Shown here: positions 34,879 through 42,449 of the stretch, in pieces
How positions within the stretch are numbered: the first letter of the stretch is position 1
How the letters are laid out: every line of letters begins with the position of its first letter
IMG/VR virus record: IMGVR_UViG_3300037324_000043
Location: 1 to 64,000 of that record
Reading direction: 5' to 3' (one strand)
DNA length: 64,000 nt
Source: a virus
Translations under genes and position numbers: made by a program
The notes under the pieces: generated by a model
The model's input: only the letters and a program-made list of their open reading frames with translations
What the model was told of the DNA's origin: nothing
Database searches by the model: none

Positions 34879-35141
34879 TGGTTATTGGTGGTCGTAGTAG
34901 CTGTAAAGAATTTTTAAGATCACTTGCTATAAAAGCTAGTTATGTAACTCCAACATGCGCTTCAGTTGACAGAGGAATTTTAATTAATAATACAGATGAT
35001 TATTCTTATAAAATAAAAGCAAGACCTTATTTTGAAGAACCTTGGGTTGATCCAAACGAGCCTGTAATTAACTACAGAAAGCAAGAAGAAAGTTTTGCCA
35101 AAAATAGAAGAGCTAGAAAAAAAAGGAATCGTAAAAAGTAA
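34836..35141 (+). CDS. Hypothetical basic protein, 101 aa
   Basis: The N-terminal half (VVVIGGRSSCKEFLRSLAIKASYVTP) has a glycine turn but no clear nucleotide-binding motif. The C-terminus (KNRRARKKRNRKK) is strongly basic and may bind nucleic acid. It is immediately upstream of the PP-loop gene, possibly functionally linked. Not recognised. Confidence 0.6.
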   Translation: MYVPDKENPSSKRVVVIGGRSSCKEFLRSLAIKASYVTPTCASVDRGILINNTDDYSYKIKARPYFEEPWVDPNEPVINYRKQEESFAKNRRARKKRNRKK

Positions 35142-35152
35142 GTAGATGAAAA
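35132..35152 (+). repeat. Start-site leader repeat, copy 1
   Basis: A 21-base sequence, TA4 followed by AGTAAGTAGATGAAAA, is identical to 35985-36005 and includes the ATG of the PP-loop gene. In this copy it also contains the stop codon of the upstream gene. Two genes therefore share the same translation-start cassette. Confidence 0.7.
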
Positions 35153-35982
35153 CAGTAAATAGTTTGAGTGGTGGTAAAACAAGTAGTTATTTAGCTATGC
35201 ACTATCCAGCGGATTATAATTTGTATGCCTTAGTGTGTAATGACGATAAAGAATGTGCGCACCCGGATAAAAAAGTAATGCAATTAGTGAATGATAAACT
35301 TCAAAAATACAGCTCAAGATTTGGAGAATGTATTGGAACTCCTGAAAATTATTTAAACCTAAATGTTATTTTAGATTTAGAACAAAAATTAGGTAAAGAA
35401 ATAATTTGGTTGCGTGATGAAAGTTTTGATTGGTGGATTAATTACAAAAAAGGATTACCAAAACACGACCAGAGATGGTGTACTGAATTAATGAAGTTAA
35501 AGCCAATATTTGAATGGTGCTATTTATATACCGATTTGCCTGTAAAAATGAGAATTGGATATAGACTTGATGAAGCAGAACGAAAAGATAGATTAACAAC
35601 TAAATACGAACTTCCAATAAGTTGCAATATTTATGGGCAAAAAAGACAAAATTGGCATAGAGATGTTGAGTGGCGTGTTGGTGATTTTCCTCTTATTGAT
35701 GATAAAATATTGCACTATCACATATATTTATGGGCATTAAAGAGTGGATTAGTATTTCCTAAAGATAGCAATTGCCAGATGTGCTTTAATAAACAACCAC
35801 AGCAATTGAGAAAAAACTTTGAAGATGCACCAAAAGTTATGAATTGGGCTAAGATCAAAGAAAAAGAAACCAATAAGAGATTTAAGACAAATTTAAAAAT
35901 GGAAAAAATAGAAAAAATAGGATTACAAAAAGACTTTGTTTTTGGTACTGGTAGTGGTTGTAGTTCTGAATGTAGCGATTAA
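35146..35982 (+). CDS. PP-loop ATPase, PAPS-reductase-like, 278 aa
   Basis: SLSGGKTSSYLA (residues 5-16) is the SGGxxS PP-loop that adenylates substrates in the PAPS reductase/ATP pyrophosphatase superfamily. Cysteine motifs follow: RWCTELMKLKP in the middle, CQMC near residue 210 and GCSSEC at the extreme C-terminus, which may bind a metal or Fe-S cluster or carry sulfur. Relatives modify DNA or tRNA (for example DndC-type sulfur insertion) or reduce PAPS. In a phage cargo island, DNA or tRNA thio-modification is a plausible but unproven role. Confidence 0.8.
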   Translation: MKTVNSLSGGKTSSYLAMHYPADYNLYALVCNDDKECAHPDKKVMQLVNDKLQKYSSRFGECIGTPENYLNLNVILDLEQKLGKEIIWLRDESFDWWINYKKGLPKHDQRWCTELMKLKPIFEWCYLYTDLPVKMRIGYRLDEAERKDRLTTKYELPISCNIYGQKRQNWHRDVEWRVGDFPLIDDKILHYHIYLWALKSGLVFPKDSNCQMCFNKQPQQLRKNFEDAPKVMNWAKIKEKETNKRFKTNLKMEKIEKIGLQKDFVFGTGSGCSSECSD

Positions 35983-35984
35983 TA

Positions 35985-36005
35985 TAAAAAGTAAGTAGAT
36001 GAAAA
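35985..36005 (+). repeat. Start-site leader repeat, copy 2
   Basis: Exact second copy of the 21-base leader that spans the start of the PP-loop gene, here covering the ATG at 36001. Confidence 0.7.
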
Positions 36006-36193
36006 GAAATTTCACAACAAAATACGAAGGATTATCATTAATCAATCGGTGGAAACAAAAGAAATACTCTAGGAATTGTGATTGGGTAATATTCGGAATA
36101 CAAGAATGGTATTCAAGCCCTCATAGTTATTGTATTAAACTATGCTTTTTTGGAATAGACTTGCATATTTGGTTTGAGAAGAGTTTTAAATAG
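36001..36193 (+). CDS. Hypothetical small protein, 64 aa
   Basis: A short aromatic- and basic-rich protein (MKRNFTTKYEGLSLINRWKQ, then DWVIFGIQEWYSSPHSY). The start has the same leader as the PP-loop gene, which supports it as real. Last gene of the cargo island, followed by a hairpin. No family is recognised. The ATG spans positions 35999-36001 or thereabouts in the repeat; the frame ends at 36193. Confidence 0.55.
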
Positions 36194-36203
36194 AACCTAT
36201 ACC

Positions 36204-36236
36204 AAAAAAGAGGACCCTTTATTGCTAAAGGGTCCT
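36204..36236 (-). terminator. Rho-independent terminator, leftward (also closes the cargo island)
   Basis: AGGACCCTTT (36211-36220) pairs perfectly with AAAGGGTCCT (36227-36236) around a 6-base loop. The T-run follows on the minus strand, so it ends the 319-residue capsid-cluster gene. The rightward cargo genes converge on it as well. Confidence 0.8.
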
Positions 36237-36281
36237 AGCGTCGGGAAACGCACAACCAGCAGAACTGGAAAGTATTGTTAG

Positions 36282-37241
36282 TTAGTCAGCTTTAGGGCCT
36301 TCTGCTATTTTTTCTTTTATCCATTCCAAATCGTTTTTCTTGTTGATTGGAACTGGCTTATTAAAATCATCTTCGTACTCTTCACGAGCTTCTTTTAAGT
36401 CAAGATCATCGCCTTCTTTAGACTTGTGCGAATCTACACTATCCTCGTCTTTATTTGCAAGTATGCTTTGGATTTCTTCACTAGCTGTGTAGTCTTTTTT
36501 GAACTCGTAACTTCTAGTTATTTTCTCTCCAATTTCTTGAAGAGTAAGCTTTGCACTTTCATCCTTACCAGATAAGAATTGACCTAATTTGCTGATAGGA
36601 TCTTGGCCTGCAGCAATGCTTATCAAGGATCTACCTGTATCGGCCCAACTAATTTGAGTATTGGTAGGGTTTATTAATAGAACGCCTCTTAGAACAGCTA
36701 AAGCAGCTACAGTCTTTGGTGCGTAATCTGGTTGCTTCATTTCTTCCAATACCTTCTCAGGATCGTCCATAGCGAATTGCTTGAGTTGACTTTCAATAAG
36801 CTTGTCACTTTGAGAAATCACATAAGCTCCTAATAATACAAAAGCACGAGCTTTCATTTCCTCAGAATCCTTGCTACTTACAGCCTCATAAGCTTTAAAT
36901 CTTAGCTCCATCAAATCAATATTCTTACTAGCAGTTACGTCATGATCAACCTTATTAAAATGAATTCTATTCCATGGGTGCTTTGTTAGGATTTCGACTA
37001 AAACTTTGTTAGCGCTATCAACTTGTAAAGCTCCGTCTTCAAACCAAACCCCTGGGGGTTCTTGATCGCCTTGATGATCTTCTTTAAAAATACTTACTTC
37101 ACCGGGTATGTATTCTATATTCCTTAATCCAAGTGATTTTTTACCATCAAACTTTTCAAGCATGATGTTTTTAATAGGAAGCTGCCATGATGCAGGCCTT
37201 CTATTTTTTGTTAATTCATAATTTAATTTTGTTTTTGCCAT
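36282..37241 (-). CDS. Structural-cluster protein, 319 aa, role unknown
   Basis: It lies between the major capsid gene and the ring genes, where crAss-like phages encode head-completion or auxiliary capsid proteins. The N-terminal part is mixed (RRPASWQLPIKNIMLEKFDG, then KHPWNRIHF). The C-terminal third is acidic, coiled and probably disordered. It is separated from the capsid gene by a terminator, so it may be expressed at a different level. No family is named. Confidence 0.65.
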   Translation of the reverse strand: MAKTKLNYELTKNRRPASWQLPIKNIMLEKFDGKKSLGLRNIEYIPGEVSIFKEDHQGDQEPPGVWFEDGALQVDSANKVLVEILTKHPWNRIHFNKVDHDVTASKNIDLMELRFKAYEAVSSKDSEEMKARAFVLLGAYVISQSDKLIESQLKQFAMDDPEKVLEEMKQPDYAPKTVAALAVLRGVLLINPTNTQISWADTGRSLISIAAGQDPISKLGQFLSGKDESAKLTLQEIGEKITRSYEFKKDYTASEEIQSILANKDEDSVDSHKSKEGDDLDLKEAREEYEDDFNKPVPINKKNDLEWIKEKIAEGPKAD

Positions 37242-37266
37242 TTCCGCTTGCTTTTTTATTGTTATT

Positions 37267-37300
37267 AAAAAAAAAGGGGCTGATATTTCAACCCCCTTTT
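37267..37300 (-). terminator. Rho-independent terminator after the capsid gene, leftward
   Basis: Leftward the sequence forms AAAAGGGG paired with CCCCTTTT around a roughly 12-base loop, followed by a long T-run. It sits 13 bases after the major capsid stop. Confidence 0.8.
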
Positions 37301-37312
37301 AGTTTATTATAC

Positions 37313-38644
37313 TTAATATACAGCAGACCCCCTTCCTACTAAGAAGTTGTTAGCTCCTGCTACTTGATTCAAACACTCACTTGTGTAGTGAGCACTTTGA
37401 GCATCCTTTACTTGTGGAGTACCATTTGGGCCAAACAATTTAAGCTCACGCTTTCTATTGTAAGACTCGTCTCCTCTGTATCGTACACTTAAAAATGGTG
37501 TAGACACTGTGTTTCCATTGTCGTAAATACTTGTATTACCGTTAGGTATCATCAAGTAAGCAAGACCAGTTGCACGGAATTTTGTACTACCCATCAATGA
37601 AGGGTTATCTAAAATTTCCAAAGGCTGGAAAAAGAAAGTAACACCATCAATAGACACATCATTAAAGCCAAGCGCCATAGACATATCACGGCTATTATTA
37701 AATGCTCCATAATTTCCACCACCTACATAATGAGAGTTAACACCTGAAAGCATTCTTCGGAAAAAAGCTCCTTGTTTGTGATCATGCCACACGTTGTAAG
37801 AGTTACAACCACCACCTTGCTGCTTAAGTCTTCTCACTATATCAGAAAGCTCCTCAATAGTTTCGATATACTCGTTAGCAATGTTTCCTCTTTCTTCAAT
37901 TTGAGGAATAACACCTTTCATTCCTCTATTCTCGCCACTAGCTTTACGCTCATGAAAAAGATGGGTAAACTCTACCTTGTTATCAAATAACGTAGAAGTC
38001 CTCATCATCTCATAGTTGTGCCACTTAGGGCCTTCGGGAGTTTGAATCCATGTCTTATGAATCATATCCGAAGCATTGATTTCGTAATACTCTTTTACAA
38101 TGTGGGTAAAGTTGTCATAAATGGTTGGGTCCCATCTACGAGATGTTGTAAAGTTTACATCTCCTTTAGCCCAAGAGTTAGTAAAATCGATAAGAATATC
38201 AACACTAGCTGCAAAGTCAAACGCTTCACCTCTTGTTACTGCTGTAAAAACTTTAGTAGAAGTAATTGCTGTAACTTCTGCTTGCCATTCAGCAACACCA
38301 TCGGTAATTAGTATAATATCTTTAATACGCGCATTGTGCGGAGTTGGAGACGTAAATACATTTCCTGAAGTGGTTACATTTTTTACTGCATTATGCAGTC
38401 TTCCTTCTTCTGAGTGTGATATCTTATCGGCAGCATAAGTGCTTTCGTTTCCAACAAGCTCAGTTAACTTAAGGATTTTTCCTTTTCCGTACGCGCTGTG
38501 AAGCTGTGGAATAAGCTCAGGGGCAAATTTCTGAGCATAGGTGTAGTCGTCTATGAAGTTTTCAGCGGTGGCATTTACACCTCCTGGAGCTGCAATTACC
38601 GCTGGGCCTCCTGACAAGTTAGCGTCTAATAAATCAAAAGCCAT
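37313..38644 (-). CDS. Major capsid protein, 443 aa
   Basis: Position, length and composition fit an HK97-fold major capsid protein of crAss-like type: it follows the scaffold-like gene, is of normal size and has no low complexity. The N-terminal helix TAENFIDDYTYAQKFAPELIPQLH is followed by a beta-hairpin-rich centre, then a long segment with LFHERKASGENRGMKGVIPQIEE (arm-like) and FRATGLAYLMIPNGNTS. A terminator directly after it and a strong promoter upstream of the scaffold suggest high expression. Confidence 0.8.
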   Translation of the reverse strand: MAFDLLDANLSGGPAVIAAPGGVNATAENFIDDYTYAQKFAPELIPQLHSAYGKGKILKLTELVGNESTYAADKISHSEEGRLHNAVKNVTTSGNVFTSPTPHNARIKDIILITDGVAEWQAEVTAITSTKVFTAVTRGEAFDFAASVDILIDFTNSWAKGDVNFTTSRRWDPTIYDNFTHIVKEYYEINASDMIHKTWIQTPEGPKWHNYEMMRTSTLFDNKVEFTHLFHERKASGENRGMKGVIPQIEERGNIANEYIETIEELSDIVRRLKQQGGGCNSYNVWHDHKQGAFFRRMLSGVNSHYVGGGNYGAFNNSRDMSMALGFNDVSIDGVTFFFQPLEILDNPSLMGSTKFRATGLAYLMIPNGNTSIYDNGNTVSTPFLSVRYRGDESYNRKRELKLFGPNGTPQVKDAQSAHYTSECLNQVAGANNFLVGRGSAVY

Positions 38645-38662
38645 TTTTTTATGTTTTAAAAG

Positions 38663-39841
38663 TTAAAATTGTTCTGGAGTAAGTCCTCCCAATCCCTTTC
38701 CTTTTTTCTGTCCTGTTGCAGCTCTCCAATTCATAATTGAGTCTTTAGATCCTGAGTTTCCACTTCCAGGTATAGACTTAACTTTTGGAGCTGCGTTATG
38801 CTCAATAGCTGAAAAATCTTCCGCTTGTTGAGCTAACGCCTTGTGTACAATTGCGGTTATAGCTTTTTCCCTTTTTGCTGGATTAGCCCAATGGAGGCCT
38901 TCTTGAAGTTTACCATAGTCTAATCCCTTATCGCCACCAAAAGCTTTTTGATAAAAACCGTCTATATCGAGTGCAGAGGAAGCCATATCACGCACTTCTT
39001 CTTTTGTGTACTCATAGCCGACGTTCATCACTTTTTCGGTACCGTTATCATCAATTTTGATATCATAAGCAGAAACCTTGATTTTATCCGAGGAGTCTTG
39101 AATGCTTTGTTGATACACTTTTTGTTGATCATATAATTTGTCATATTTTACTTTGGACATTTGCTCTCCATTTTCGAGAGTGACCATTTCAACATCGCCT
39201 TTTCTTTCGGCAGGTTTTTTGTATTTCTCTTGAAGTTCTTTTTGAGACTTTAAATAATCAGCTCCATAGTTTTTCAACTTCATTTTTTCGATTGGAGACA
39301 ATCTTTCAAAATCAGAAACATCTAATTTTAATTCGTCTTCTAAATAATCATCTACGTTAGAGCTGTCTAAATAACCATCGCTCATTGCGATAGCTTTTTC
39401 TCTTGCTAGTTCGGCAGGGTTTGTCTTACTATAATCTCTATTGAGTTCTTTAAATTGATCATACTCTCGATTAGTTTCCTTATTGTACTTTAAAAATTGT
39501 AAGGCCTCTTCAGATAAACCCTCAAAAGGATCTGTTGCAGGCTCAGGATCTTTAAAGAAATCATCAAGGCTTGCAAACTCTTTACCTCTTTTTTCTTTAA
39601 AGTATTTTAAAACAGCTTCATCGTTAATTTCGTTTACCGCTGGCTCCGGGTCAACTGGCTTTGGATCGACTGGATCTACTGGGTCAATTGGTTTAGGTTC
39701 TGGGTCTACTGGTTCAATAACTGGATCAATGGGTTCTATCGGTTTAGCATTTGGATCAACTGGATCAACAACTGTAGCAGCTGGCTTTGGAGCAGCTGGT
39801 TTCTCACTAAATGCATTTAAAAAACTTTTCCCGATAGCCAT
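38663..39841 (-). CDS. Scaffold-like protein with PVDP-repeat N-terminus, 392 aa
   Basis: Residues about 15-70 are a proline/acidic repeat (units such as DPVDPKPVDPEP), followed by long charged helices (LKYFKEKRGKEFASLDDFFK and onward). This low-aromatic, coiled-coil, acidic character directly upstream of the capsid gene fits a scaffolding or head-assembly protein. I start at ATG 39841 (MAIGKSFLNAF): an upstream alternative start would fall between this ATG and the -7 box at 39869, leaving no leader. The assignment is by position and composition. Confidence 0.7.
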   Translation of the reverse strand: MAIGKSFLNAFSEKPAAPKPAATVVDPVDPNAKPIEPIDPVIEPVDPEPKPIDPVDPVDPKPVDPEPAVNEINDEAVLKYFKEKRGKEFASLDDFFKDPEPATDPFEGLSEEALQFLKYNKETNREYDQFKELNRDYSKTNPAELAREKAIAMSDGYLDSSNVDDYLEDELKLDVSDFERLSPIEKMKLKNYGADYLKSQKELQEKYKKPAERKGDVEMVTLENGEQMSKVKYDKLYDQQKVYQQSIQDSSDKIKVSAYDIKIDDNGTEKVMNVGYEYTKEEVRDMASSALDIDGFYQKAFGGDKGLDYGKLQEGLHWANPAKREKAITAIVHKALAQQAEDFSAIEHNAAPKVKSIPGSGNSGSKDSIMNWRAATGQKKGKGLGGLTPEQF

Positions 39842-39868
39842 AGTATTTGTTTTATCTATTATATAATA

Positions 39869-39900
39869 CAAAAGTATAAAATATAATGATACAAATACAA
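39869..39900 (-). promoter_or_regulatory. Predicted late promoter (TACTTTTG with TTG at -33)
   Basis: Leftward, TACTTTTG (plus-strand CAAAAGTA, 39869-39876) lies 21 bases downstream of TTG (plus-strand CAA, 39898-39900), a good Bacteroidota promoter. It is 28 bases upstream of the scaffold-like ATG and would drive scaffold and capsid. Confidence 0.6.
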
Positions 39901-39971
39901 ATATGTTTATACTAAATCTATACTTTACTTATACTAAATTTTAATGAATACACTTAAAACAGTGGTAAAAC

Positions 39972-40006
39972 AAAAATCCCACTCACAATAATTTGCGAAT
40001 GGGATT
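39972..40006 (-). terminator. Rho-independent terminator after the portal gene, leftward
   Basis: A 13-bp stem (including G-U pairs) between 39975-39987 and 39994-40006, followed leftward by TTTTTG. It lies 26 bases after the portal stop and separates the portal operon from the capsid promoter. Confidence 0.75.
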
Positions 40007-40031
40007 TTGAATTTAAAAATAGAATCAGATA

Positions 40032-42449
40032 CTATCCAACTCCTAAAAGCTCATTTAAATTAAAATCTGGTTTAGTGAAGTCGAAAGATCCTGTGTCTTT
40101 TAATCTTTGATCGATTAATACACTTTGCTGACTACTCTTAACGTCCTGTCTATCGTCTTTAGCCTTCTCTTTCATTTCATCACGCTTCAAGATTGTCAAC
40201 CCTTTGGTTTGTTCCAAATAAACATCTTGTTCGAATTTTGACTGTCTTAATGGTTCTTCAATTTGCATCTTAGCTTGTAATTCCTTCAAAACTAATGTGC
40301 TTTTTTGAGCTTCATATTTAAGGTCAATCATCTTCTTTTGTTCGTACAATGAAACTTCTTCTTCTTGTTTTGCTCTTGCTGAATCCATGTTATTTTTAGC
40401 TTGAGTTTTATTATTAAATTCAGTCTCCTTCATTCTTTGCTTAATATTTTTACCCCTAACAAAGTGCATGTACTGTCTAGCTTGCTTCATGTTATTTCTA
40501 GCAATAGCCAATATCTCAGATTTATCAGAAACATCTATATTTCCTTCTTTTAAGGATATACCTAAGTCCTCTCTAAGTTCGTCCAATTCTTCTTTAGCCG
40601 GTACCATTTCGAGTGTAAAACCAAACTCATGAAGGCTTCTATTTTCTAAGCCTTTAATTGCTTCAATGTTTTCACGTCCAACCGCATCCGAAAGTGTTTT
40701 TCTTAAATGCTTAAGTCTTTCGAATTTAAAAATCCCTTTGGTTCTTGCGCTTATGGTTTCGCATACACGCTTATCAAACATTACCGAAGCATCGACAATA
40801 TGTTTAGTGGCCGTGTTGTTGGATAATTGAATCATTTGATTTGTGCCAACAAGAGATTGTGCTCCAACTGGATCTAATCCTGTAATGTCTTCAATCTGCT
40901 TGTAGTAGAAACTCCAAGAATTTAATAGAGCACCCAAAGCACTACCTTGTTGATTTGGCATTGGTCTGGCGGCATTTCCATCCTTCATGCCATCTTCGCC
41001 CATGTTCACCCTTTTTTTAAGAACAATACCTTTTACGTTTAGATAAGAAAGAGCTTTTTTAATATTTTCTTCTGGGTTTCCTTTAGCGTCACTTATAAGC
41101 TCGGCCACTTGGTCCATGTCAATTTCAATGAGATCTGGTTTTAGCTCAGCCACTAAATGCTGTATCTTTAAGTGAATCCTTTGAAGCTGTTTACATAACG
41201 GAATTATGTTTTTAAGAAAACTCCTAAGTCTGTTTCTGTAAATGCTAGTAGCTTGTACTACAAAGGGAGGAAAAACCTTGTTCATCTCGTCCTTTGCTAA
41301 AATTTCACTTTCTTGATAATTATAAACAAATTCATCGCTACCAATTATATAGCTTCCCTCATACCAAGTGTCAAAACTTTTGGATAAACGGCTACTTTCG
41401 GAACCTTCAGGAACAACATAATTGTTATCTCTTAATGATACTTTTTTAGTTTTATTGTTTTTATCAAAATATCTTTTGAACACAATTTTTTTATCGCTTT
41501 GGAATGTAAACCTTAATATCTGAATTTTAATATCTAAAATGGTTTGCATAGGCGCATGAGAAAAGTCAAAAGTTGTCTCATTAAATTTGTTTTGGCCAGC
41601 GTAAAGTTTTGCTATTTTACGGCACTTAACATCATTATATCCGCTTTCTCTTCTTAACTCATTTATGGTTATAGTATCAACATAGCCAAAATAGAAAGCA
41701 TCACTAAAATCTTCCATTTCAGAAAAACTGTGAATGAATGTTCCTGGATCAACGTACTCAGGAACAACTCCATTGTTTTCATCTGTATAGATTCTAGAAA
41801 CTTGAAGGCCAGTAATAACCGAATCTTTATCAGTTTTCTTTTTAGTTTGCTCCCACCTGTTTGTTTTTTTCGCAAAATTAATAAGTATCTCTTCTGAGAT
41901 TTCCTGCAATGGTCTTTCTTTAATTTGACTGTAAAGATCAAGCTCTGCAACGTCTTGAGGAACAAATCCTTTTTCTGATAAATCTGGAAGGCCAAGAGCT
42001 GCTGCCTTTTTAAGCATTGGGTTGGCGGCCATGTTAGTTTTATGCCTATCGTATTTTTTCTTTTTTTCAAGAGAAGAGAATCGATCTATTGACCTAACAT
42101 CTACTCTATAAAACTCACTACCCATGCCGTTAGCAACCTTATTTACAAATTTTTCAGCATAGTTTATAGGTGTAAAGTCTAGGTTGTGCAAAGTTAAATC
42201 GTCAGGCTGTCTTGCTGTGTGGTTTTTATCTTCTTCTAAATCTTGCTCACCACGAACATAGAGTCTTAGTTCATCAATCTCTATGTGTCTTTGGGTAAAT
42301 AAGCATTGATTATTAATCATGCCACCACCAAACCATTCGGCTTGCATAGCAATAGCCCACTTTAAACCATAAGCAGGATCTTTCTTTTCTCCTTCTGAAG
42401 CTAATGGATCTGGTATTCCTATTACTTTTTTAGATTTTAAATCACTCAT
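40032..42449 (-). CDS. Portal protein, crAss-like, 805 aa
   Basis: Directly downstream of the large terminase with a one-base TAATG overlap, the expected place for the portal. Its length (about 800 residues) suits crAss-like portals. The N-terminus reads DPAYGLKWAIAMQAEWFGG, and the C-terminal 150 residues form a long charged coiled coil (barrel-like). The dodecameric portal is the DNA channel and motor docking site. Assigned by gene order, size and pattern. Confidence 0.82.
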   Translation of the reverse strand: MSDLKSKKVIGIPDPLASEGEKKDPAYGLKWAIAMQAEWFGGGMINNQCLFTQRHIEIDELRLYVRGEQDLEEDKNHTARQPDDLTLHNLDFTPINYAEKFVNKVANGMGSEFYRVDVRSIDRFSSLEKKKKYDRHKTNMAANPMLKKAAALGLPDLSEKGFVPQDVAELDLYSQIKERPLQEISEEILINFAKKTNRWEQTKKKTDKDSVITGLQVSRIYTDENNGVVPEYVDPGTFIHSFSEMEDFSDAFYFGYVDTITINELRRESGYNDVKCRKIAKLYAGQNKFNETTFDFSHAPMQTILDIKIQILRFTFQSDKKIVFKRYFDKNNKTKKVSLRDNNYVVPEGSESSRLSKSFDTWYEGSYIIGSDEFVYNYQESEILAKDEMNKVFPPFVVQATSIYRNRLRSFLKNIIPLCKQLQRIHLKIQHLVAELKPDLIEIDMDQVAELISDAKGNPEENIKKALSYLNVKGIVLKKRVNMGEDGMKDGNAARPMPNQQGSALGALLNSWSFYYKQIEDITGLDPVGAQSLVGTNQMIQLSNNTATKHIVDASVMFDKRVCETISARTKGIFKFERLKHLRKTLSDAVGRENIEAIKGLENRSLHEFGFTLEMVPAKEELDELREDLGISLKEGNIDVSDKSEILAIARNNMKQARQYMHFVRGKNIKQRMKETEFNNKTQAKNNMDSARAKQEEEVSLYEQKKMIDLKYEAQKSTLVLKELQAKMQIEEPLRQSKFEQDVYLEQTKGLTILKRDEMKEKAKDDRQDVKSSQQSVLIDQRLKDTGSFDFTKPDFNLNELLGVG

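Noticed and set aside
37772-38438. Rightward ORFs opposite the capsid gene
   Set aside because: Antisense shadows of a clear structural gene with no start leader or motifs.
39483-39866. Gly/Ser/Thr-repeat ORF on the plus strand opposite the scaffold-like gene
   Set aside because: Its repeats are the antisense reading of the PVDP repeats; the leftward gene has promoter, context and normal composition.
41669-42070. 133-residue leftward ORF inside the portal gene in another frame
   Set aside because: Low-complexity, Lys/Ile/Leu-rich; lacks the pattern repetition seen for the dcm overlap.
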